Assembly: GCA_032622095.1 (NCBI GenBank)
Contig: CP136064.1
Coordinates: 110,040,004-110,104,003 of the forward strand
Direction of reading: 5' to 3'
DNA length: 64,000 nt
From: Siphonodentalium dalli
Taxonomy: Eukaryota > Mollusca > Scaphopoda > Gadilida > Siphonodentaliidae
The notes under the pieces: model-generated
What the model was told of the DNA's origin: nothing
The model's input: the letters and a program-made list of their open reading frames with translations, nothing else
Databases searched by the model: none
Shown: piece after piece, positions 60,801 through 64,000 of the stretch
Numbering within the stretch: the stretch's first letter is position 1
Layout: every line of letters starts with the position of its first letter
Made by a program: the position numbers and the translations under genes

Positions 60801-63800
60801 CTTATCAGCATATTGTCCAAATGTAAATTCCTTACAGTTATATTTTCCAGGGGGAATGTGGGATAATTGCATCCCACTAATTGCAATTTTAAATATGTTT
60901 GCTATTATCTATTTCCATAAAAAAATTTGCAGATGTATCAAGCATTCCTTAATAACTTCATTTTTAGTGTAGCAACGACGTAGTATCACTGATTCCTCAC
61001 AACTGTTTGTCACTGACCCAAATATAACAATAATTTTTTAATTTTAATCAGAGATTTTTTCAAATATATAATATCATTTGAATATGTTATGTCCTTTTAT
61101 GTGAGGACAACTTTTTGTATCTTGTTTTATTTTTGATATTCATCAAATATATCCAATACCTTTTATGGTTATTTACCTGATTCTGTATCAACTAGAACAG
61201 AGGGTGTGCTCGATGCTTGACTCATTTCTTCTGATAATTTGCCTACAAAAATTTGAGGAAAGTGAATGCGATAAAATATGTGCTTACACCTTAATTCTTA
61301 ATTCAAATTTGTATTATGTTAGTAGTGCTAATTCAGGAAAGAGTAACCTAATATGATGTTATGACAAGTAATGTGACTGCATTTCAAACAAATAATCCAA
61401 ATCAAATAAAGAAAAAGAACACAACTTTTGAGTACAAGAGCTGTGTAATGGAATGTTAACATTTCTTGAAAACGAAATTCAAAAGCTCTTAATCTAGGAC
61501 CTCCTGAGCAAGTTTGCTTATACTCCCTGATCAATCACATTAGACATATCGATCACACTGATTTTTGTTTGACATGTGGTACAATTCATGTTACAGTCAT
61601 ATATTTAATTCACTACACACACCACATCCATTATCTGTATTTAACTAATCTCACTTTATATTCTTAATGTGGAATACTGTAGCCTAATACATGTATAGAC
61701 AAAAGTTTGTCAGCAACTGAAGTAAAATTTAGTTTTAAATTTTTTCACTCAGCATAAATTTTGCAAGATTGAATGTGTGGTTCCACTACAGTCCAATTAA
61801 TTTAAATGTTGAGAGTATAACAGTATGTGAGAAGTGACATACACCGAATTATAATGTTTCATCTCCAGCAAGAATTTAATTGACAGTTAACATACAAATT
61901 TAATACTCATGATGATCAAGATGTCAATTAAAAAAAATTGTTATTCTGGTCTACTGAAAGAAACATGATCCAACATTTGTGGCCTTCATAAAAATTATAT
62001 TCAACCTCGACGCTGATGTGTCTCAATTGATAGCAGCAAACAACAGACCATGTTTTGTAAATTAAGTTATAATGTATATGGATTATTCATGAAATCATTG
62101 TTTCATTGCTATAAATTGACACTCACCCATATACTGACTCAGCACTAGCCTTCCCATATGATCGGAAGTCATTTTTCCTAGACCTCTTTTTTTCATCGCT
62201 ATCATGTATTTGTTGTTATTATCCAAGTTGTGTTGATGAACAAGGAACCTCAGCATGAATATATGGTTTGATGGACCCATGCTGTCCAAGTAGAAATGAT
62301 TCTTCCCTATTTCGCTGTGCAACTGTTCGCAAGCCTGAGAATTTACTAGCCCTGCACACTGTGTCACCAACCCCAAATGTCGTAATGTTTCTTTCTTGTT
62401 ACTTGAATTATGTTGGTGGAAGACATCGAATGCACAGTATTTTTCATTTGAAGCAGTCACTGGATGCTCAGAGGTATATGTGTGGTCAGCATTCGGTTCT
62501 TTGGACTTTGATGAAGTCACCCACCTAAGATCCAATTTCAGCCTTCCTTGTTTGGCCAGTTCAATATTTTCGTCTGTAGCTTCAAAGAATCGACCTTCAT
62601 GTGGAGTGAACATATCTTTAAATCGCTTTCGAGCATGGCGAACAAGCATCTGTGGCATGTCACTTATAATGATGTTGGGCTGATATCTGAAGGACTTAAT
62701 TAGGTCTATATGGTCACGGGGACTTTCACCCCGCAGAAGGAATTTCAGACCATATATTACTCCATGTGAACATGTACATGTCAGCCAGCCACCTGAAATA
62801 TATTTTTAAACCCAGTGAAAAACCCATTAAAATCTTTTCTTCATAAATTTTTGTTGCTAAGTAGTGCTTAGCCACATTTGTCTTTTGGGTAAAAGTTCAC
62901 ATTCAGAATGACATCATTCTGAACATTATAGAGAAAATATAAAAGTCCAGGAAATGCATTTTTTGACATTTAATTATTTTAAATCTATATGTAATATGGA
63001 TTATCCATATGTTATATGGATTATGCAGCGTAAATTACTTCAAAATTTACAACGCAAGTGAAACAAACAACAAGGAAAGCTTCCTTTTTAAACCAATGCA
63101 TGGAAAATCTTCAGACCAAAGCCATTTAAAGTAGAAAACATTCGCAACAAAAATGGATGTTAAGTGTGTAATAAACATAGAACCACATGCTTGTGTTGAG
63201 GCTTTATTGGATATAGCACTGTTCGATGATGGCATGATAGCACTCTGGGTCATCACCCTCTCATGCTCCGGTAGTGTTATGGACATCGTGCCATAAAGAC
63301 TTGGCATAAGCATGTGGTTCTCTGTATTAGGTCAGCAGAATTGGAAAGGCATATAAAGTTTGTTGGTTTATTGATATGGCACTCTAATCATCGGCTTAAA
63401 GTTATTAGCACTCGAGGCCTTTGTGCTCCCGTGCTTATGTCCTTACGTCCATGATAGTCATGCTGTTTCAAACATTACGTTTACTAAATCACACAGGGCA
63501 AGCGATGTTTGTTTCAGTTAGAAATTTGTGAATTATTTAATGAAATGAGCAAAACCAATTGATTAATCTTTATTTATCTTGTGAATTTGATTGAAGTCAG
63601 TCGTCATGTTCAATATAACTAACAGTGTCATGGACACTTTAATATCATGTATTCTCACCCGAAGCTCCCCATATTTTCTCTAGCACTTTGTTGAAGGATT
63701 TTCTGTCTTTCAATTTCTCTCTTATCCTCATTATGCAGTCTGACTTCCTACCACTTCGGTTTATCTTCAGACCCTTGCACAAAGCTTTAAGGGAAACAAG
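35817..63800 (-). CDS. KDZ/HMGXB3-like-macro-USP-Ulp1 fusion gene (5'-partial, 29 exons)
   Basis: I assembled 29 minus-strand exons by reading domain motifs, GT-AG boundaries and phase. About 1,157 residues are visible. Approximate order: SAP-like motif (1-47); KDZ-transposase/HMGXB3-like region (48-269); duplicated linker exons (270-316); macro domain (317-510); USP domain (538-836) with Cys 556, HEFL box, two CxxC finger pairs, His 782 and YND box; Q-rich linker; second CxxC...CxxC module (869-915); Ulp1/SENP-like C48 protease (about 1004-1157) with His 1080, Asp 1096, Gln 1133 and Cys 1139. Known roles of the families suggest action on ADP-ribose, ubiquitin and SUMO-like modifications; the actual substrates are unknown. 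Twenty-six of 28 junctions are in phase; exons 19/20 and 27/28 are not. The N-terminus lies beyond the right edge. It could be a host gene of transposon origin, or a transposon-encoded protein. Confidence 0.8.
36170..36950. other. GC-rich insertion of unknown origin in last intron
   Basis: Base composition changes abruptly from AT-rich intron to CG- and GC-rich sequence (for example GGCGCCGGCTCCGAATCG at about 36699) and back near 36950. Short coding-like frames exist on both strands (plus 36469-36723; a frame giving [20 protein letters not shown] near 36850; minus 36318-36620) but are broken. It may be a decayed retroelement; I cannot name it. Confidence 0.5.
37020..37065. repeat. 46-bp hairpin
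   Basis: GGGATATAAGAT-G-TTATGAAAC pairs with GTTTCATAAAATCTTATATC plus CC around a two-base centre. Lies in the last intron of the large gene. Origin unknown. Confidence 0.7.
37800..37881 (-). CDS. Large gene exon 28: C48 Asp box
   Basis: 82 bp, phase 1 in and 2 out, acceptor TTTCAG and donor GTAAGT. It encodes [20 protein letters not shown] then RQLGSL. 'l.i.DSL' carries the catalytic Asp (1096). Counted from HW, Asp falls 15 residues on if the exons join with one shared codon, close to the usual spacing. Confidence 0.8.
38333..38401 (-). CDS. Large gene exon 27: C48 His box
   Basis: 69 bp, phase 0 in and, with the donor GTGAGA, phase 0 out. It encodes [20 protein letters not shown] then RLM. 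'i..P....HW.L' carries the catalytic His (1080) of C48 proteases. The next exon requires phase 1, so this junction is unresolved. Confidence 0.85.
38704..38802 (-). CDS. Large gene exon 26: C48 protease
   Basis: 99 bp, phase 0 in and out. It encodes [20 protein letters not shown] then [13 protein letters not shown]. This is the variable segment between the entry helix and the His strand of C48 proteases. Confidence 0.75.
39162..39215 (-). CDS. Large gene exon 25: C48 protease
   Basis: 54 bp, phase 0 in and out. It encodes [18 protein letters not shown], completing 'WLND.I.N.FL'. Confidence 0.85.
39623..39847 (-). CDS. Large gene exon 24: lead-in and 'GWLND' start of C48 protease
   Basis: 225 bp, 75 codons, phase 0 in and out. 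The first ~60 residues are of unknown fold ([18 protein letters not shown] at the start). It ends [14 protein letters not shown], where 'WLND..I' is the entry motif of Ulp1/SENP-type (C48) proteases, which in known members cleave SUMO-like modifiers. Confidence 0.85.
40080..40920. mobile_element. Dispersed repeat with GGTCAAGGTCA modules
   Basis: Starts CTAGCTGGTGGACCCGACTT with CGTCCGGGC and ends in a (CA)n tract (40872-40889) followed by GAGACAAACTTTCCTCAAG. In between, TTCAAGGTCA-type words, 'CACGCCGCACAGGCAAACGG' and 'AAATTTGGT.GAAATCGG' recur several times. GC content is clearly higher than the surrounding intron. Long open frames here (for example 40407-40931) are repeats, not genes. 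Lies in the intron between exons 23 and 24. Confidence 0.75.
41196..41256 (-). CDS. Large gene exon 23: linker before C48 domain
   Basis: 61 bp, phase 2 in and 0 out, donor GTAAGT. It encodes [20 protein letters not shown]. No domain recognised. Confidence 0.75.
41889..41936. repeat. Perfect 24-bp tandem duplication
   Basis: ACCCTAGAGGGTAACTTTTC plus GAAA occurs twice in a row. Lies in the intron between exons 22 and 23. Confidence 0.8.
42078..42215 (-). CDS. Large gene exon 22: CxxC...CxxC zinc module
   Basis: 138 bp, phase 2 in and out, donor GTAAGT. It encodes [20 protein letters not shown] then [20 protein letters not shown] and MCRQIAK. Two CxxC pairs about 30 residues apart suggest a zinc ribbon or treble clef outside the USP fold. 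I do not recognise the family. Confidence 0.75.
43256..43392 (-). CDS. Large gene exon 21: USP C-terminal strand and Q-rich linker
   Basis: 137 bp, phase 0 in and 2 out. It encodes [20 protein letters not shown], the 'AY.LfY.R' end of the USP fold, then a Gln/Glu-rich stretch ([20 protein letters not shown]). Confidence 0.85.
43708..44132. mobile_element. piggyBac-like MITE with TTAA target site
   Basis: TTAA at 43708-43711 and 44129-44132 bounds a 417 bp body. TIRs are CCCTTTCAGTGCCAGG and CCTGGCACTGAAAGGG, perfectly inverted over 16 bases. TGGCACT-type words repeat inside (about 43954 and 43980). Non-autonomous; lies in the intron between exons 20 and 21. Confidence 0.85.
44747..44868 (-). 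CDS. Large gene exon 20: USP Asn/Asp box
   Basis: Encodes [20 protein letters not shown] then [20 protein letters not shown]; 'YNDS.VT' is the USP third catalytic box. The 3' end is a clean GTAAGT donor in phase 0. The 5' end is uncertain: using the AG at 44869-44870 restores phase with exon 19. The better-looking end at 44887 adds KMTFIKA, which resembles the usual USP sequence after the His box, but is out of phase by one base. Confidence 0.75.
45488..45521 (-). CDS. Large gene exon 19: USP His box
   Basis: 34 bp, phase 0 in and 1 out, acceptor ATCCAG and donor GTAAGT. It encodes [11 protein letters not shown] plus one base. This is the USP 'v.H.G....GHY' box with His 782 as candidate catalytic base. 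The residue after His is split over the intron, and the next exon does not continue cleanly (see findings). Confidence 0.85.
45699..46377. mobile_element. 679 bp TIR element in intron 18
   Basis: Ends pair as GGCC-A(10)-GTTTTGGTTCTC on the left and GAGAACCGAAAC-ACTT-T(n)-GGCC on the right. It includes a 26-base T run (45824-45849) and a GC-richer start (CTCCGCCGCATTGAATAAAA). No coding capacity; class unassigned. Confidence 0.75.
46627..46684 (-). CDS. Large gene exon 18: USP strand before His box
   Basis: 58 bp, phase 2 in and 0 out. It encodes [20 protein letters not shown]; 'Y.L.AV' is the strand preceding the catalytic His in USPs. Confidence 0.85.
46750..46900. repeat. Dispersed repeat (TGGTCACAACAAGCCAT family)
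   Basis: Shares the layout 'taacttctagatg...gagctattgaattgctcc...aaaaaaGATGGTCAC.A.AAGCCATCTTTGAT' with 55790-55930 and 55960-56110. Confidence 0.5.
47204..47350 (-). CDS. Large gene exon 17: USP second finger pair and 'LP..L' strand
   Basis: 147 bp, phase 2 in and out. It encodes [20 protein letters not shown] then [19 protein letters not shown]. The CxxC pairs with that in exon 15 as a zinc ribbon, and 'LP.yLil.i.RF.y' is the classical USP strand before the His box. Confidence 0.9.
47726..47838 (-). CDS. Large gene exon 16: USP palm segment
   Basis: 113 bp, phase 0 in and 2 out. It encodes [20 protein letters not shown] then [18 protein letters not shown], the 'l.l.i....v..mL...F..E.' part of USP domains. 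Confidence 0.8.
48450..48596 (-). CDS. Large gene exon 15: USP HEFL box and first finger pair
   Basis: 147 bp, phase 0 in and out. It encodes [20 protein letters not shown] then LYFVEGL, corresponding to the USP 'QQDA.EFL..LL' box, and later [10 protein letters not shown] with the first CxxC of the fingers. The donor GTTAGT is somewhat weak. Confidence 0.85.
49192..50045. mobile_element. Repeat element with four ~173 bp internal repeats
   Basis: The left end is ATTATACCCCC-T-A(n)-GGGGGGGTATACTG, followed by a (GTCC)n tract; the right part ends near CTAGGGGGTATGT...CTTGTTTTTTT. Inside, TCTGTTCATGTCATAAC-type units start near 49269, 49443, 49617 and 49789, each with 'GTATGGATGTTCAC' and 'CATTCTAGAGTTATTCAT'. 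It lies in the intron between exons 14 and 15. Related starts occur at 51486 and 63955. Confidence 0.7.
50524..50660 (-). CDS. Large gene exon 14: USP domain
   Basis: 137 bp, phase 1 in and 0 out. It encodes [20 protein letters not shown] then [20 protein letters not shown] and ASKLT, the helical segment that normally sits between the Cys box and the QQDA-EFL box of USPs. Confidence 0.8.
51193..51291 (-). CDS. Large gene exon 13: USP Cys box
   Basis: 99 bp, phase 1 in and out, donor GTAAGT. It encodes [20 protein letters not shown] then [12 protein letters not shown]. This fits the ubiquitin-specific protease motif 'GL.NLGNTC..NS.LQ.L'. The nucleophile Cys 556 and the following Asn-Ser are kept, but the usual Gly-Asn-Thr before Cys is Gln-Arg-Asn, an uncommon variant close to the oxyanion hole. 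Confidence 0.85.
51486..51780. repeat. CCGT-rich dispersed repeat in intron 12
   Basis: Begins TTATTATACC-TTC...GGGGGGTTATACTGG, has a (GTCC)n tract at about 51537-51600, then CATAACTCAAACAACTATGA. The start resembles the repeats at 49192 and 63955. Probably a non-autonomous element; the end is not sharp. Confidence 0.6.
52297..52380 (-). CDS. Large gene exon 12: acidic linker
   Basis: 84 bp, phase 1 in and out. It encodes [20 protein letters not shown] then DTEATYQ, an acidic stretch joining the macro and USP domains. Confidence 0.8.
52741..52843 (-). CDS. Large gene exon 11: macro domain, C-terminal part
   Basis: 103 bp, phase 0 in and 1 out. It encodes [20 protein letters not shown] then [14 protein letters not shown], the final strand and helix of the macro domain ('VIFC.F...D...Y'). 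Confidence 0.85.
53044..53257. mobile_element. Foldback MITE, copy B
   Basis: Imperfect palindrome related to 33066-33255. The arms contain GGGTAACTTTTCAGGATTTA and, inverted, CATAATCCTGAAAAGTTACA; the centre contains CATTCATCGAAAAGCTCTCG paired with GAGAGCTTTCCGATGAATG. Lies in the intron between exons 10 and 11. This copy keeps a longer stem near the loop than copy A. Confidence 0.85.
53615..53688 (-). CDS. Large gene exon 10: macro domain
   Basis: 74 bp, phase 1 in and 0 out. It encodes [20 protein letters not shown] then KHADK, the helix after the catalytic loop. Confidence 0.9.
54167..54197 (-). CDS. Large gene exon 9: macro-domain catalytic loop
   Basis: 31 bp, phase 0 in and 1 out, donor GTGAGT. 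It encodes [11 protein letters not shown], the diphosphate-binding 'G[IV]YGYP' loop found in active macro domains. Confidence 0.9.
55525..55628 (-). CDS. Large gene exon 8: macro domain
   Basis: 104 bp, phase 1 in and 0 out. It encodes [20 protein letters not shown], then [15 protein letters not shown]. This is the 'VIHTVGP' strand and following helix; the usual 'A...L.SIAFP' continuation is supplied by exon 9. Confidence 0.9.
55790..56110. repeat. Two tandem copies of a dispersed repeat
   Basis: Each copy has 'TTCATAAGG/ATGGTTCTT...GAACT...ATATAGGAGC/AGATGGAAGC', an A-rich tract, then 'TGGTC.CCAG.(A)GCC.A.TTGGATTT'. Third relative at 46750-46900. Lies in the intron between exons 7 and 8. 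Confidence 0.5.
57080..57100 (-). CDS. Large gene exon 7: 21-bp macro-domain microexon
   Basis: Encodes only GYNLPAD, flanked by TTTTAG and GTAAGT and in phase 1 on both sides. The peptide is exactly the conserved 'GYNLPA.YVIH' segment of macro domains that is missing between exons 6 and 8. Confidence 0.9.
57638..57733 (-). CDS. Large gene exon 6: macro domain
   Basis: 96 bp, phase 1 in and out. It encodes [20 protein letters not shown] followed by [12 protein letters not shown]. This matches the 'GVD.AIH..AG..L..EC' helix and the 'C.TG.A..T.G' turn of MacroD-type macro domains. Confidence 0.9.
57986..58135 (-). CDS. Large gene exon 5: macro domain, N-terminal part
   Basis: 150 bp, phase 1 in and out, acceptor TTTCAG and donor GTAAGT. 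It encodes the defining macro-domain start, [20 protein letters not shown] followed by GGAG, preceded by the beta strand KKIVIWK. The Asp of 'GDIT' and the 'NAAN-like' NAAK loop line the ADP-ribose pocket in this family. The second Asn of the usual NAAN is Lys here. Confidence 0.9.
58597..58776. repeat. Small inverted-repeat sequence, TATAAGAGAAT family
   Basis: ATCATGACTGGAACTGCAC (58600) is inverted relative to GTTCCAGTCATGAAAGGGTT (58757). Inside are TATATAAGAGAATTCGCTGG and its inverse form ATGTATTCTCTTATATATCA, plus AATGCATTGGTACAGGGT. This links it to 1197-1229 and 44060-44090. The intron between exons 4 and 5 hosts it. Confidence 0.5.
59040..59114 (-). CDS. Large gene exon 4: Ser/Thr-rich linker, copy 2
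   Basis: 75 bp, phase 1 in and out. It encodes [20 protein letters not shown] plus DSIKP. Paralogous to exon 3. The donor GTACAT is weaker than most in this gene. Confidence 0.7.
59290..60752. mobile_element. 1.46 kb TIR element with 7-bp target duplication
   Basis: The left end CAGGGTTTCCGCCA and the right end TGGCGGAAACCCTG form perfect 14 bp terminal inverted repeats. The flanks are the same 7 bases, TAACTAT (59283-59289 and 60753-60759), a target-site duplication. CAGGG termini suggest a hAT-like non-autonomous element, although hAT usually duplicates 8 bp. It lies in the intron between exons 3 and 4 and includes a 19-base C run (59967-59985). No intact transposase was seen. Confidence 0.85.
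59967..59985. repeat. Poly-C tract
   Basis: Nineteen C inside the TIR element at 59290-60752. Confidence 0.9.
61177..61242 (-). CDS. Large gene exon 3: Ser/Thr-rich linker, copy 1
   Basis: 66 bp, phase 1 in and out. It encodes [20 protein letters not shown] plus ES. It is clearly similar to exon 4 (shared SE..-QASST-VLV), so one arose by exon duplication. Low complexity; no domain. Confidence 0.75.
62127..62792 (-). CDS. Large gene exon 2: KDZ-transposase/HMGXB3-like region
   Basis: 666 bp, phase 1 in and out, acceptor TTTCAG and donor GTGAGT; the largest exon. It starts [20 protein letters not shown] with a paired Cys motif, continues [15 protein letters not shown] and [10 protein letters not shown], then [19 protein letters not shown], and near the end [15 protein letters not shown] and [19 protein letters not shown]. 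This is the arrangement I recognise from HMG-box-containing protein 3 (HMGXB3) C-terminal regions and from KDZ (Kyakuja-Dileera-Zisupton) transposases. The Asp of 'SDMP' and the Glu of 'ACEQ' are candidate second and third RNase H-fold acidic residues; this is inference. The first acidic residue would be encoded upstream of the window. Confidence 0.7.
63659..63800 (-). CDS. Large gene exon 1 in window: SAP-like motif
   Basis: 142 bp, phase 0 in and 1 out, acceptor CTGCAG and donor GTGAGA. It encodes [20 protein letters not shown], then [13 protein letters not shown]. The pattern of two helices with a Gly turn before K/D fits a SAP motif, a small DNA-binding module common in chromatin proteins and in Zisupton-type transposon proteins. 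Earlier exons must lie beyond position 64000. Confidence 0.75.
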
Positions 63801-63954
63801 CTGCAGATAAGCAGAAGTATGTTAAATGAAGAATGTAATAAAATGTCTAAATTATGCTGCTTTGAAGCTTGTCATAACAGGTCATTAAGGTATATATAAT
63901 AAATATCACGGAAAATATATAGTTAGTTTTTTTTTCTTTTCAGTAAGGCTAATT

Positions 63955-64000
63955 ATACCCCCCGCAACGAAGTTAGGGGGGGGGGGTATACTGGAGTCAG
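63955..64000. mobile_element. Start of a CCCCCC/GGGGGG-ended repeat, cut by window edge
   Basis: ATTATACCCCCCGCAACGAA then GTTAGGGGGGGGGGTATACTG. The same head (ATTATACCCCC...GGGGGGTATACTG) begins the element at 49192 and, more loosely, 51486. Confidence 0.6.

Noticed and set aside
62095-62126. Read-through of exon 2 to its own stop codon, making a separate KDZ gene
   Set aside because: The GTGAGT donor at 62121-62126 splices in phase to exon 3, which continues in phase to the macro domain; a short alternative end is still possible.
62268-62683. Plus-strand open frames of 86 and 95 codons
   Set aside because: Antisense shadows of exon 2 of the large gene.

Overview
The window looks like nuclear DNA of an animal, most likely a mollusc and probably a bivalve. 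It is AT-rich, its genes are cut into short exons by GT-AG introns full of small transposons, and it carries several CCGT-rich dispersed repeats that I associate with bivalve genomes. The phylum is inferred from general appearance, not from a marker gene. No bacterial features, rRNA, tRNA or CRISPR were seen.

Layout. (1) 1-7.0 kb: repeat-rich sequence with one clear coding exon on the minus strand (4774-4994), the first exon of a suppressor-of-white-apricot type splicing factor (SFSWAP). Its remaining exons would lie beyond the left edge or in unrecognised sequence. (2) 7.04-29.28 kb: a 22 kb satellite array of a ~187 bp unit, about 119 units by length, with nested higher-order duplications. 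Each unit looks like a small exon with its flanking intron (branch-site-like motif, T-rich tract, AG acceptor, ~50 nt, GT donor). In a subset of units the exon-like part reads through a P-loop pattern. (3) 29.3-35.8 kb: gene-poor sequence with a piggyBac-like MITE, a ~0.9 kb inverted-repeat element, a foldback element and a CCGT-rich repeat. (4) 35.8-63.8 kb: one large minus-strand gene, assembled by hand from 29 exons, with its 5' end beyond the right edge.

The large gene is the main result. In order it encodes a SAP-like motif; a KDZ-transposase/HMGXB3-like region; two duplicated Ser/Thr-rich linker exons; a complete macro domain; a ubiquitin-specific protease (USP) domain with Cys, His and Asn/Asp boxes and a CxxC/CxxC finger; a Q-rich linker and a second CxxC/CxxC module; and a C-terminal Ulp1/SENP-type (C48) protease with His, Asp, Gln and Cys in place. 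Splice phases agree at 26 of 28 junctions, which strongly supports one transcript. Two junctions, one in the USP and one in the C48 domain, are each out of phase, so sequence error, a missed exon or incipient decay must be considered. If intact, the protein would join ADP-ribose binding or hydrolysis, deubiquitination and deSUMOylation-type activities to a transposase-derived N-terminal part.

The introns hold at least seven mobile-element insertions: TIR elements at 43.7, 45.7 and 59.3 kb, a foldback at 53.0 kb, and CCGT-rich or other repeats at 40.1, 49.2 and 51.5 kb. All coordinates were counted by eye; boundaries of diverged repeats are approximate.
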